A DNA stretch of 64,000 bases from Caldilineaceae bacterium (GTDB lineage: Bacteria; Chloroflexota; Anaerolineae; Caldilineales; Caldilineaceae): the NCBI GenBank assembly GCA_022842065.1, contig JALHQH010000035.1, forward strand, positions 60,663 through 124,662, in the 5' to 3' direction. Both the position numbers and the translations under genes were made by a program. The notes beneath the pieces are model-generated. The model searched no databases and was not told the DNA's origin. It saw nothing but the letters and a program-made list of their open reading frames with translations. Below, piece after piece: positions 1 through 8,210 of the stretch (position 1 is its first letter; each line of letters starts with the position of its first letter).

Positions 1-481
1 CGCGCAGGGCCTGGTAGACCCGTTCTTTGCGCTCGTCGGCACTGCCGATGCCATGAATGACGAGCCCCTCCGCCACACTTTCAAAGACCGTCATGTAAGG
101 ATCAATCGTGGCAAAGGGATCTTGAAAAATGGCCTGGGCCTGGCGGCGAAAAGCTTTGCGCTGGGCTGCGCTTACGCCGGCCAAGGATTGCCCAGCAAAG
201 GTAACCGCTCCTCGGGTCGGCTGCACCAACCCCAACGAGGCCCGTCCTAGCGTCGTCTTGCCGCTGCCCGACTCACCGACGACGCCAACCACTTCGCCCT
301 GATGGACTGTCAACGTCACCCCAGCCACCGCTTGCACGGTTTGTGTCCCGAAAATGCCTTTACGTACAGAGAAGTGAACCGCCACGTCGGTCAGCTCGAC
401 CAAGGGCGCGCGCGCAACATCTCTGCTTGTGGTCGCGCTATTTTGGTGGTACTGATTAGATTGAACCGGTGCTGTGGACAT
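1..481 (-). CDS. Oligopeptide/dipeptide ABC transporter ATP-binding protein (OppF/DppF type), partial
   Basis: ATPase that would power uptake of peptides or related solutes through an inner-membrane permease. Only the first 160 codons lie in the window; the gene runs off the left edge. The start ATG is at 481. After a 25-residue linker the protein reads as a classical importer ATPase: a Walker A motif GESGSGKTT, then QAIFQDPFATIDPYMTVFE, the Q-loop region typical of the OppF/DppF subfamily. The C-terminal signature and Walker B are outside the window. The opposite-strand ORFs here are shadows of this gene. Neighbours that would complete an Opp system are not visible. The subfamily is clear, the substrate is not. 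Confidence 0.9.
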   Translation of the reverse strand, partial: MSTAPVQSNQYHQNSATTSRDVARAPLVELTDVAVHFSVRKGIFGTQTVQAVAGVTLTVHQGEVVGVVGESGSGKTTLGRASLGLVQPTRGAVTFAGQSLAGVSAAQRKAFRRQAQAIFQDPFATIDPYMTVFESVAEGLVIHGIGSADERKERVYQALR

Positions 482-559
482 TAAGGCGTTGATTTGGATT
501 GCACAATTGGCGATTTCGCACTAAACTCATGAGGACAAGAGTATAACAAATCGATTATA

Positions 560-695
560 CTTCAGCAATCTTGGGTAGAGCGGTAAATCGGTAGAGTGGT
601 AGATCGGTATATCAGTTTCCCAAATAGTGAATGCCCTTGTCTACCGATGTACTTATCTACCGATGTACTTATCTACCGATTTACCCATACAGGAG
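560..695. repeat. Intergenic repeats of CGGTAAAT / GTAGATCGGTA words forming an inverted structure
   Basis: Between the ATPase and the TPR lipoprotein, words such as GGTAAATCGGTAGA (570s-590s) are followed by the complementary TCTACCGATGTACTTA, repeated twice, and CTACCGATTTACC. The two halves could pair as an imperfect hairpin just before the ribosome binding site of the lipoprotein gene. The same words recur at 6030-6106. No gene is visible in this gap. Confidence 0.55.
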
Positions 696-702
696 GAAAC
701 CA

Positions 703-2940
703 ATGATGCGTTCTCAACTTACGCGCATACACCTTTTGTTGATCGTGGTTGCCTTATTCGCAACGGCCTGCCAACTCCCGCGGCGGCCGGCGGGCACCAC
801 TGTGCGTACGCAACAGGGGACAATTCCTGGGGTGGCCGGCGCGATGACGCCAACCGCAACTCCGATTGTCATGCCGACCGCTGGGCCAACCCCGACGGCC
901 ACCCCCGAACCGTTGGCCGAACCCGATCCGGAACAAGCGGCCACCTTGGCGGAAGCGGGGCGGACGCTCTTTGGGCAAAGTGATCTAGTGGGGGCTGAAA
1001 GCGCGCTGGTCAATGCCATTGCGGCTGATCCCACCTATCTGCCGGCACACCTTTATCTCACTGAAGTTTATCTCTATTGGCCCCACTATTGGCAACAAGC
1101 GCTGGCCAGTGCCGAGACTGCTGCCGCCTTGGCTCCGGACGATCCGGTTGTTCTAGCCAATCTGGCTTGGGCACAACAGGGTGCCCATCATTTTGATGAA
1201 GCGTGGGAAACAGTGTTGCAGGCGGTGGAGCTTGGTCCCGACCATGCCATTGTCCATGCCGCTGCCGCCGATGTGTTGAGCAGCGTTTATCAGTTGGACG
1301 ATGCCTATGACCATGCCCAACAAGCCGTCCAGCTTGATGACGAATCGGCAGAAGCGTGGGCAACTTTGGGCTCGATTGCCTTTACATTGGAATATTGGGA
1401 CGAGGCCAGCGATGCCTACGCCCGCGCCGTCGAGCTACAGCCCGACTTCTTCGCCTGGCAGCTGTTGCTGGCCCGCCACGAATTGAATGTGATGGGTGAT
1501 ACCGAGATCGCGCTTGATCTGATCGAGCCGGCGCGTGCCACCCAGCCTGATCATCCCTGGATCATCGCCTTTGATGTCGACATTGCCACCGAGCGTAATC
1601 AGTGGGCCGATGCCGAGGCCGGCTGTACCGCGCTCTTTGCCTTCAACCAACCGCACACCCCTTATCCCGATGCCTATTCGTGTATGGCGGGGCTGCTGAT
1701 TTTGCAAGAACGTTATGGCGATGCCGAACGCTTTCAGGAAATTGCCGAGTCGATGGCCACGCCGGCGCGCCTTGATGTTACCCTGTTGCGGATGCGCCTT
1801 TACAACGAAGCAGACGAATGTGACAAAGGGCGTGAATTGGCCGAAGATTGGCTGGCAGCGCGCCCCTACAGCACCATTGCCATGCGCATGATCGGGGTCA
1901 GTTATCTCTGTGAAGAAGATTTCACCAATGCAATCGAATCGTTCCAGACCGCGGTCGACGCGTTGCCGCGCTCGGTGGGGGACGCCCGGCTGTTGGCGAA
2001 CGCCTATGCGCGTGATGGTCAAGCCTCCCAAGCATTGGCCGCGATTAATCGAGTGCGCACCTTTGCTGCCATGGACCCTGTCTACTATCAAGGACTCTAC
2101 GAGGTAAATCTTTTCCTCGGCAACACGAAAGAAGCGCTCAGTGCCGCCCAACGTTGGCAAGTGCTGCGCCCAGAGAGCATCGAAGCGCGCGGCAGCCTGG
2201 CCCTTGTGCAACTGTTTGAGGGCAACACCGACGCCGCCCAAGTCGCGGCCGCTGAAGCCATTGAGGCGGGTGACAGTAGCTCCAGCATCTATGCGATTTA
2301 CGGGGAGACCTTTAGCCGGCAGGGGCGTTACGCCGAAGCGGAGGAGTATCTGCTGAAAGCGCTGGCGCGCGAGCCGGATCATTTTCTAGCTCGCAACTTC
2401 ATTACCTCGCTCTACCTGGGGCAGGGTGAATGTGACAAGGTGGAGCCACACATCGAGTGGCTGCTAGAAAACGAGGAGGACGAGGAACGGGCGACGCGCT
2501 ACACAGAAATTCTCGCCGAATGTCGCCAACGCGCCAGCCAGTTCCAACCGGATCCCGAAACCGCGCTTGCTGATGATGCCGTGCTTGACGAAATCCGTGC
2601 CCAACTTGCGTCACTGGAGGTGGAAGTGCTCTCGGCCCGCTTTTCGGAAGAGGCGGAGCGCAGCTTGGTCGTCGCCTATAACTCCGCTTTGGATGCGACC
2701 AGTGAAGATTTTATGGCCCAAGAACGGGACATTTCGTTAGCGCTTGCCACCCTGTTGCCGCGGATCAGCAGCCAACCGGTTGGCCTGATCGTGCTCTCTG
2801 GTGCCGACGACACACCCAAGACCTTTACCTACATCGCCACCCGCGCCGCCTTCCTTTGGCACAACGGCGAGCTGAGCGACGAGGAGTTTATCGACACCTG
2901 GTACCAGGAAAACGCCGAGACAATGATGGGGAGCGAGTGA
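703..2940 (+). CDS. TPR-repeat lipoprotein
   Basis: Surface lipoprotein with many tetratricopeptide repeats, likely a protein-protein interaction scaffold; its partner is unknown. I chose the ATG at 703 because AGGAGGAAACCA lies directly upstream and the product then starts with a clean type II signal (hydrophobic segment, lipobox LFATAC, Cys at residue 23). A longer ORF from 631 would place repeat-derived residues before the signal. A Thr/Pro-rich linker (about 45-85) follows, then TPR-like helical pairs from about 95 to 620 with the A-E-A-Y-pattern (for example AEEYLLKALAREPDHFLAR). The last 110 residues are not TPR-like. Total 745 residues. Function is not assignable from sequence. Confidence 0.85.
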   Translation: MMRSQLTRIHLLLIVVALFATACQLPRRPAGTTVRTQQGTIPGVAGAMTPTATPIVMPTAGPTPTATPEPLAEPDPEQAATLAEAGRTLFGQSDLVGAESALVNAIAADPTYLPAHLYLTEVYLYWPHYWQQALASAETAAALAPDDPVVLANLAWAQQGAHHFDEAWETVLQAVELGPDHAIVHAAAADVLSSVYQLDDAYDHAQQAVQLDDESAEAWATLGSIAFTLEYWDEASDAYARAVELQPDFFAWQLLLARHELNVMGDTEIALDLIEPARATQPDHPWIIAFDVDIATERNQWADAEAGCTALFAFNQPHTPYPDAYSCMAGLLILQERYGDAERFQEIAESMATPARLDVTLLRMRLYNEADECDKGRELAEDWLAARPYSTIAMRMIGVSYLCEEDFTNAIESFQTAVDALPRSVGDARLLANAYARDGQASQALAAINRVRTFAAMDPVYYQGLYEVNLFLGNTKEALSAAQRWQVLRPESIEARGSLALVQLFEGNTDAAQVAAAEAIEAGDSSSSIYAIYGETFSRQGRYAEAEEYLLKALAREPDHFLARNFITSLYLGQGECDKVEPHIEWLLENEEDEERATRYTEILAECRQRASQFQPDPETALADDAVLDEIRAQLASLEVEVLSARFSEEAERSLVVAYNSALDATSEDFMAQERDISLALATLLPRISSQPVGLIVLSGADDTPKTFTYIATRAAFLWHNGELSDEEFIDTWYQENAETMMGSE

Positions 2941-2960
2941 ATGGTTAAGAGCCAGTAAAC

Positions 2961-3017
2961 GGTATAATGGTGTAACGGTTAATTATTAACCGTTACACCA
3001 TTACACCATTAACCGTT
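2961..3017. terminator. Hairpin terminator after the TPR lipoprotein gene
   Basis: Perfect 15-bp stem at 2968-2982 and 2986-3000 with a 3-nt loop, in a longer quasi-palindrome that ends in a T-run (CCGTTTTT). It lies between two convergent genes and may serve both strands. Confidence 0.75.
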
Positions 3018-3632
3018 TTTACAAATCGGTTGGCGCAAAATCGTCTTCAACTTAGCCGGCTCCACACGCCGCGCGTCACTGAGATAGATCTCGTGATGTT
3101 TGCCACTTTCCCCATAGCCATTGGCGCCTAACCACTCCTGGTGCAAGCGCGCCAATACCGGCCCTTCGTCATCGTAAGAACCAATGTGCAGGATCTGAAC
3201 GGCTAAGCCTTCGGTGTAGGATTCAAAACGCAACTGGTCAAGCGCAGGCAGCACTTTTTTGGCGGCGGCTGTCTCACGCGCCGCGGTCACCATCTCCTCG
3301 GTGATCCACTCGGGCGTCATGATCATCAGCGTCCACTGCCAGGTGGTTTTGTCGCGCCGTGTGGTGAAGTTTTCCATATCGTCCGCCCACCAGAGCCCCT
3401 CTAGTGGCGGTACCCCATAATCTTGATCCAACTGCTTTTTGCTCATAAACTTGAGCGTGTAGGTGACGGGGTAAAGGGTCTCCAACGCGGCTTGATAAGC
3501 GGGTGCACGGTTGGGATCGCCGGCTCCGTCGATCATCAAAAAGTTCATCGGTGGCACTTCAACTACACTAAATGTTTTGGCCGAGGGATTGTAGAGGGTG
3601 GGTAACACCTTTTTGAAATCAATTTTACTCAT
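3009..3632 (-). CDS. GyrI-like small-molecule-binding domain protein
   Basis: Stand-alone protein of the GyrI-like (SOUL/BacT effector-binding) type, a fold that binds small ligands in transcription regulators and related proteins. The 207-residue product has the family look: KTFSVVEVPPMNFLMIDGAGDPN near the N-terminus, GLWWADD in the middle, and a C-terminal HHEIYLSDARR strand region. The ATG at 3632 is preferred over an upstream alternative start because TAAGGAG lies 7-9 nt before it. No DNA-binding domain is present. The ligand is unknown. Confidence 0.8.
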   Translation of the reverse strand: MSKIDFKKVLPTLYNPSAKTFSVVEVPPMNFLMIDGAGDPNRAPAYQAALETLYPVTYTLKFMSKKQLDQDYGVPPLEGLWWADDMENFTTRRDKTTWQWTLMIMTPEWITEEMVTAARETAAAKKVLPALDQLRFESYTEGLAVQILHIGSYDDEGPVLARLHQEWLGANGYGESGKHHEIYLSDARRVEPAKLKTILRQPICKNG

Positions 3633-3653
3633 CGCTAGACTCCTTACTGGCAC

Positions 3654-3811
3654 AAGCGATTGCTTGTACTGTGATGTAGCGCAGTGCGTTACACCGGTTG
3701 ATAAAGGCTGTTACGATAAGTTTACTACCAAATCAGGCCAATTTGTGACCTGTTTAAAACCAAATATCAGCAAGTTTTTGGCGGTCAGCCCCATGCTGAC
3801 TGCCAAAAAGT
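3654..3811. other. Intergenic gap, no gene seen
   Basis: About 180 bases between two minus-strand genes. It contains the GyrI-like gene's upstream region and an imperfect inverted pair around CCAAATATCAGCAAG and GCCAAAAAGTTTACTCC just before the stop of the next gene. No convincing ORF or RNA was seen. Confidence 0.4.
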
Positions 3812-4081
3812 TTACTCCTCGATATGGCCGCCCGCCTCGGCTTTTTCCAGTACGGCGAGAATGGTATCGACCAAGGCCCGTGCCGCAGCGGCACTCATCT
3901 CAACCGCGACCCGTGCCCCTGGCCCTTGTGCCTCGTTGACAAAATCAATATTTAAGGCATGTTCCAGCGGCGCGTTAAACGGGTGATCATAGGAGACATT
4001 CGCCTGGCGTAGGGGAAACCAACCCTCACGGCCCTTGGCACTGCCATCAACTGCAATCTGCTGCACAATCATCGTACACAT
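3812..4081 (-). CDS. Small conserved hypothetical protein (DUF6295-like)
   Basis: An 89-residue soluble protein with no signal peptide or membrane segment. The start ATG at 4081 has AAGGAGTCTAAAC upstream, a good ribosome binding site. The sequence pattern MCTMIVQQIAVDGSAKG, then a YDHPFNAPLEHALNIDFVN block, resembles a small actinobacterial/Chloroflexota family that I recall as DUF6295. No catalytic motif is evident. It is followed on the same strand by the GyrI-like gene, but a 180-base gap makes co-transcription uncertain. Function unknown. Confidence 0.75.
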   Translation of the reverse strand: MCTMIVQQIAVDGSAKGREGWFPLRQANVSYDHPFNAPLEHALNIDFVNEAQGPGARVAVEMSAAAARALVDTILAVLEKAEAGGHIEE

Positions 4082-4084
4082 GTT

Positions 4085-4175
4085 TAGACTCCTTTATAAA
4101 GGGAGCAAGGTAGCAAAGGGGCAAGGTTGTAACGTGAGAGGACCGTGCAACCCTGCAACTCTGCCCCTTGCAACC
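4085..4175. terminator. Imperfect hairpin between two minus-strand genes
   Basis: AGCAAAGGGGCAAGGTTG is followed about 50 nt later by CTGCCCCTTGCAACCCTACC, giving an imperfect stem directly downstream of the dienelactone-hydrolase-type gene's stop codon. Likely a terminator or repeat-derived hairpin. Confidence 0.5.
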
Positions 4176-4988
4176 CTACCCCAAATGTTGCCCTAAAAAT
4201 GCCCAGATTTTCTTCCAGCCATCTACCGTCTGCTCCTGGCGATAGGCGGGGCGGTCATAGTAGAAGAAACCGTGGCCGGCATTGGGATACATGTGAAATT
4301 CGTAGGGTTTGTTGTGTTCTTTGAGCGCCGCTTCGTGGATCGCAACCTGCTGAGGTGTCGGGCTGCGATCTTCTTCACCAAAGAGCCCCAGGATCGGGCA
4401 ACTCAAACTGGCCGTGTAGCTGACCGGTGACACTGGCCGATTGGGCGTCAGATCCGCCTCCGCCATCACCACGCCACCGCCCCAACAATCGACCAAGGCG
4501 TCAAAGCCTGGTGCGCGACAGGCAGTCAGGTAGGCATGACGACCACCCGAACAGGTGCCGAAGATCCCCACTTTGCCGCTGCCATAAGGCAGCGACCGCA
4601 GATAATGCATCGCCCCGGCCAGATCACCGACGACCTGATCATCGGCTACGCCACCGGCGGCGCGGACCATCGCCGCAACATCTTCTGGTGTACCGTGGCC
4701 GCTGCGGAAATAGAGATTAGGCGAGAGGGTAACGTAACCGTGATGCGCGAATTTACGCGTCGCCTCGCGGTACCACTCATCCCAGCCGGGCATGTGATGC
4801 ACCAGCACCATCGCCGGGAAAGGGCCTGTGCCTAGTGGCCGCGCCATGTAGGCATTGATTAACTCACCCTCTTGACCAGGATAGGTGACCGTTTCGGCTA
4901 ACATGCCTTCATATTGATTGGTTTGATACACGGGGCGCTCTCCTTGTTGGTTTAGCGAATGGAATTCGCTATCGGTTTGATCGCTCAT
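4176..4988 (-). CDS. Dienelactone hydrolase family protein
   Basis: Alpha/beta hydrolase of 270 residues. The nucleophile elbow is GTCSGG, with Cys at the nucleophile position as in true dienelactone hydrolases; the Asp (GEEDRSPTP) and His (NAGHGFFYYDRP) of the triad are visible towards the C-terminus, and the YxRP sequence after the His is typical of the family. Length is close to the family norm (about 230-290). The substrate is not predictable; homologues act on lactones or esters. It starts at an ATG (4988) with a weak AGGTG upstream, and its reading direction matches the flanking minus-strand genes. Confidence 0.85.
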   Translation of the reverse strand: MSDQTDSEFHSLNQQGERPVYQTNQYEGMLAETVTYPGQEGELINAYMARPLGTGPFPAMVLVHHMPGWDEWYREATRKFAHHGYVTLSPNLYFRSGHGTPEDVAAMVRAAGGVADDQVVGDLAGAMHYLRSLPYGSGKVGIFGTCSGGRHAYLTACRAPGFDALVDCWGGGVVMAEADLTPNRPVSPVSYTASLSCPILGLFGEEDRSPTPQQVAIHEAALKEHNKPYEFHMYPNAGHGFFYYDRPAYRQEQTVDGWKKIWAFLGQHLG

Positions 4989-5019
4989 CTGGGCACCTAG
5001 ATGGTTCCCGCAGAGCAGA

Positions 5020-5052
5020 TTACCTATTACAATTTAATTGACAGAATACTAG
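5020..5052. repeat. 33-bp direct repeat, copy 1
   Basis: The segment beginning TTACCTATTACAATTTAATT and ending GACAGAATACTAG is exactly repeated at 5198-5230. Between the copies lies a GC-rich palindromic element. Copy 2 overlaps the stop codon of the TauE-like gene. Confidence 0.9.
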
Positions 5053-5197
5053 TGTTTTGTAAAATAAGTAATGATCCGTTACGAACCCCACCCTAACCCT
5101 CCCCAGCTTGGGGAGGGAACCGTTGTCCTACCAGCGGCGCCAGGGCTCCTCCCCCAAACTGCACCCAAGGGGTACCCGGGCTGGGAGGGGGTAGAAT
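5053..5197. repeat. GC-rich palindromic intergenic repeat element
   Basis: Contains CCCTCCCCAGCTTGGGGAGGG (21-base palindromic block, described here by its centre CCAGCTTGG), then CTCCTCCCCCAAACTG and GGGCTGGGAGGGGGTAGAATTT. Related elements occur at about 13,530-13,670, 18,104-18,217 and 19,223-19,297. The right end GGGGGTAGAATTTACCT is shared with the 13.6 kb copy. It is flanked by 33-bp direct repeats. Confidence 0.7.
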
Positions 5198-5230
5198 TTA
5201 CCTATTACAATTTAATTGACAGAATACTAG
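5198..5230. repeat. 33-bp direct repeat, copy 2
   Basis: Exact copy of 5020-5052. It covers the end of the TauE-like gene, so the repeat appears to derive from the 3' end and downstream region of that gene. Confidence 0.9.
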
Positions 5231-5988
5231 CGCACCAGATAGATGATGGCGACGATGATGCCGATCGTCACCACAATGCCACGCAGCACGGCGGGTTTAA
5301 TCTTGCCGGCCAGCCGCCCGCCAAGCATACCGCCGGCGAGGGCACCGGCCGCCATTACCGCTGCCACGGGCCAATTGACCTGGCCGGAAAAGAGGAAGAA
5401 AATTGCCGCCGCGGTGTTGACACTGAAGGAGACCGATTGTTTGAGTGCGTTGAGCCGGGTCAGCGTATCTTCGAGTACCAACCCGAGGACAGCCAGCACA
5501 ATCACGCTCAACCCTGCGCCAAAGTAGCCGCCATAGATCGCCGCCAATACCACCAGCGGCATCACCCAGGTGTCCGGAATCGCCGCCGCATCACCTTCCC
5601 CGCGGCGGCTGACGATCCAACGGCGCACCGGATCCTGCACGGCTAACAGGCCAGCCGCCAGCAGAATCAGATAGGGGATCAGCTCGCGAAAGAGCCGCTC
5701 CTCGGTGTTGAGCAGCAAGACGCCACCGATGATGCCACCCAGGATGCTGGCCGGCACCACCAACCGTAAGCGACCTTCTTGGCCACGCAGATCCTTGAGT
5801 TGGGCCATGGTCGCCCCAAAATAACCGGGACAAAGCGCCACCGTATTGGTCACATTGGCGGCCACCGGCGGAATGCCCAAGGCCACCAAGACCGGAAAGG
5901 TAATCAACGTCCCGCCACCGGCCAACGCATTTACTGCGCCCGCCGCCATTGCTGCTACTGCTGCTAAAACTAGATCAAGTGGATCCAT
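5227..5988 (-). CDS. TauE/SafE family sulfite/anion exporter-like membrane protein
   Basis: Integral membrane protein of 253 residues with about eight hydrophobic segments. The N-terminal half has the family pattern [33 protein letters not shown], and the glycine-rich segments recur in the second half ([19 protein letters not shown] and [14 protein letters not shown]), as expected for the duplicated TauE/SafE fold. Homologues export sulfite, sulfoacetate or other anions; the substrate here is unknown. Start ATG at 5988 lacks an obvious ribosome binding site. The end of the gene lies inside a 33-bp direct repeat. Confidence 0.88.
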   Translation of the reverse strand: MDPLDLVLAAVAAMAAGAVNALAGGGTLITFPVLVALGIPPVAANVTNTVALCPGYFGATMAQLKDLRGQEGRLRLVVPASILGGIIGGVLLLNTEERLFRELIPYLILLAAGLLAVQDPVRRWIVSRRGEGDAAAIPDTWVMPLVVLAAIYGGYFGAGLSVIVLAVLGLVLEDTLTRLNALKQSVSFSVNTAAAIFFLFSGQVNWPVAAVMAAGALAGGMLGGRLAGKIKPAVLRGIVVTIGIIVAIIYLVR

Positions 5989-6029
5989 TCGTTGCCGTAA
6001 GTTTCTGTTGTTGATTGCAAGGTAGGTTT

Positions 6030-6110
6030 TTGGTAAATCGGTAAATCAGTAAATTGGTAGATCGGTAAATGGGTAATTTGTTACTAACCTACCGATTTAC
6101 CGATCTACTG
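6030..6110. terminator. Repeat-word hairpin downstream of the DUF5946-like gene
   Basis: GTAGATCGGTAAATGGGTA is followed by CCTACCGATTTACCGATCTAC, forming a stem that reaches the stop codon of the next minus-strand gene. The words are the same as those at 560-695. Confidence 0.65.
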
Positions 6111-6551
6111 CTCCACCTCAAGCTCTTGACGGATGCTTGCCGCCCACGAGCGGACCCTGGCGGCTGCCCCTTCCGGTTGATCCGGGAAGTAGACATCGGC
6201 AATCGTCATCACCCAACGGCGTAGGACTGGTTGACGCTCTTCCTCCCGCTTTAAGACTCGTGTGGCACCGGCTGCGACATTCCCGATGCGGCGGCGTACT
6301 TCCGCGATCTTGATGCCTTGATCCAGGTAGTCAATATACGCAGTGCGTAAACCGGCCAGCGCCACCTCAGTAAATTGGGCTGGATGTTGCAAATTGTATG
6401 ATGCAACGGTTAGAAAATGCTCGGCCAGCAGTTCGGGATCCTGCCATTCCCAGGCAATGATGCCGCCTAGTTGCTCCCAACAACTCATGCCATTCACACT
6501 TGGCGCGCCACATTCGGGACAGTTAGCCGGCTCTTCACTCGCCGTGGTCAT
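6105..6551 (-). CDS. DUF5946-like protein with N-terminal zinc-ribbon-like motif
   Basis: A 148-residue soluble protein. It begins MTTASEEPANCPECGAPSVNGMSC, with a CPxCG half-knuckle, followed by a helical region (LLAEHFLTVASYNLQHPAQFTEVALAGL) of the type annotated as DUF5946 in other genomes. Function unknown. Its ATG lies 17 bases inside the end of the preceding PNPOx-like gene on the same strand, so the two are probably translationally coupled. The stop codon is covered by a hairpin. Confidence 0.75.
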   Translation of the reverse strand: MTTASEEPANCPECGAPSVNGMSCWEQLGGIIAWEWQDPELLAEHFLTVASYNLQHPAQFTEVALAGLRTAYIDYLDQGIKIAEVRRRIGNVAAGATRVLKREEERQPVLRRWVMTIADVYFPDQPEGAAARVRSWAASIRQELEVEQ

Positions 6552-7032
6552 TTTCAGCTTGCCAGGTCAACACAGTCCCACCCTGTCCCATCAAGACCGT
6601 GCCAGGGAAGACACGCAAGCGCCACGGTTCCAGACGCACGGCAGCAAAACTTGGTGTCGTCGGTCCAGTCCATGAAGGCACAATCGCCGGATCATAACCA
6701 ACAGGGGCCGGTGCATTTTTGAAAAGGTTCCAGACCATCGTGCGCGTCTCATCGTCAAAGACCAAGGTGGCCCGACATTCCGCCACACAGGTATCTTGTG
6801 ACTGTGTCCAGTAATTGAGCGACATAAAAGGGTGGGCTGCCAGATGGGCGCGTTTGGTGGGTGTTGGTCCGGTGCCAATCCAACCAATCAGTTGCTCCCC
6901 ATCCCAGCGCCAGATCGGATGCAGAATACGTGAGCGGGGTCGTCCTTGGCCGTCTACGGTGGCAACTGCGCACCAGACAATCCGATGTGCCATCTCGATA
7001 AACGCGGGGGCGACTTCCGTCAATGGTTGCAT
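6535..7032 (-). CDS. Pyridoxamine 5'-phosphate oxidase family (FMN-binding split barrel) protein
   Basis: A 165-residue flavin-binding split-barrel protein. Family features are the N-terminal strand IVWCAVATVDGQGRPRSRILHPIWRWDGEQLIGWIGT and the middle segment HPFMSLNYWTQSQDTCVAECRA. Members bind FMN, F420 or haem and act as oxidoreductases or sensors; the exact cofactor cannot be read here. ATG at 7032 has AAAGGAGCTAGTT upstream. It heads a two-gene unit with the DUF5946-like gene, which overlaps its end. Confidence 0.85.
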   Translation of the reverse strand: MQPLTEVAPAFIEMAHRIVWCAVATVDGQGRPRSRILHPIWRWDGEQLIGWIGTGPTPTKRAHLAAHPFMSLNYWTQSQDTCVAECRATLVFDDETRTMVWNLFKNAPAPVGYDPAIVPSWTGPTTPSFAAVRLEPWRLRVFPGTVLMGQGGTVLTWQAENDHGE

Positions 7033-7132
7033 AACTAGCTCCTTTCATGTATACCGCGCAAAGGTGACCGTGACTGACCAAACGGTACTGGCTGACAAAC
7101 CAATTTGCGGACAGTGGTTGTCACCGGGCCTA

Positions 7133-8137
7133 CTACCGCTCTACCCTGAGTGCCGTCGGCGCTGACCGCTCAATGACCACTGGCGTCTGTCTTGTATGCC
7201 CATTGCGCGAAAGATAACTATGGGCCACCATGCCGACAATAATACAGCCAATCCCGACTAATGCCAGCCGCGAGGGTAGTAAGGTGTTTAATAGCACAAT
7301 TTCGCCCAGCAAGGCAAAGATCACTTCGCCTGATTGGGTCGCTTCGACCGCCGCCAGATGATGGGCGTCACCTTGGGCCAGATCAGTCGCTTTGAAGAAA
7401 AGCAGGGTCGCGATCAGACCCGAACAGAGCGCGACCACGAGCGACTGGAACAGTTGTGCTCCGCTTGGCCCCCCTACAGTGCTCAGCCCATAGAGCGACA
7501 AGATGATCCAAAAAGGCAGCGACGCCACTGTCATGCCGAGTACCCGCTGAAAGGTGTCAAGGCGCCCACCGCAGATTGCCATCATTTTGCGGTTGCCCAA
7601 GGGATAGGCAAAGGCTGCCAGCAAGACCGGCAGAAAACCCAGCAATAACCCTTGCCCGCTGAGCGTGGCGAGATCAGTTGCCATATGGTCGAATTGGGTA
7701 ATCAGCACGCCGCCAATGATCAACAGGGAAATCGCGATGCTGGTGCGCGGCAATGCGAAACGACCGGCTGCTGCAGCCGGCGCGTGATTGGTGAAAAGCG
7801 GGGTCAGCAACGCACCCGCGATGATCGTAATCTGCCAGGTACTGGCCACGAGCCAGCCTGGTTGGTAGGCAGCCGCAAAACAGATCGGCGCATAAAAGAT
7901 GCCAAAACCGACGGTGCTCCAGAGCAGCCAAGCCAGTGGCCGCGCTCCCATTTCCACCAGCAGTCCCCGTAAATTACCCCGCCAGATGACCAGCACTAAA
8001 AGCGGGATCACCATAAAAAAGTAGCGCAGCGTCGCGCTCCAGATCCAACTCCCGCCCCCCAACTCCATGGCACGGTTCAAGACAAAGGTGGTGGCAAAAA
8101 AAAGTGACGCCACAATGCCGAGCATAATTGCTTTCAC
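7133..8137 (-). CDS. EamA/DMT-type multidrug-efflux-like transporter
   Basis: Polytopic membrane protein of 334 residues with about ten hydrophobic segments, resembling the multidrug resistance efflux transporter branch of the drug/metabolite transporter superfamily. The N-terminus MKAIMLGIVASLFFATTFVLNR and the duplicated halves (second half beginning near LLLGFLPVLLAAFAYPLGNRK) fit. The start is GTG at 8137, supported by CAGGAG 8 nt upstream. The positively charged C-terminal tail is cytosolic by the positive-inside rule. The substrate is unknown. Confidence 0.82.
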   Translation of the reverse strand: MKAIMLGIVASLFFATTFVLNRAMELGGGSWIWSATLRYFFMVIPLLVLVIWRGNLRGLLVEMGARPLAWLLWSTVGFGIFYAPICFAAAYQPGWLVASTWQITIIAGALLTPLFTNHAPAAAAGRFALPRTSIAISLLIIGGVLITQFDHMATDLATLSGQGLLLGFLPVLLAAFAYPLGNRKMMAICGGRLDTFQRVLGMTVASLPFWIILSLYGLSTVGGPSGAQLFQSLVVALCSGLIATLLFFKATDLAQGDAHHLAAVEATQSGEVIFALLGEIVLLNTLLPSRLALVGIGCIIVGMVAHSYLSRNGHTRQTPVVIERSAPTALRVER

Positions 8138-8210
8138 AAGCTGACTCCTGAAAATCAGATCGTATGTCCGGTCAACGATAGGGGAAGTATATGCTCAATC
8201 CGCCGACCCG

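Noticed and set aside
631..702. Upstream extension of the TPR lipoprotein
   Set aside because: It would be encoded by the intergenic repeat words and place 24 residues before a clean lipoprotein signal; the ribosome binding site supports 703.
1435..2382. 315-residue minus-strand ORF within the TPR lipoprotein gene
   Set aside because: It is antisense to a clear TPR protein, has no ribosome binding site or family features, and shows composition typical of a shadow ORF.
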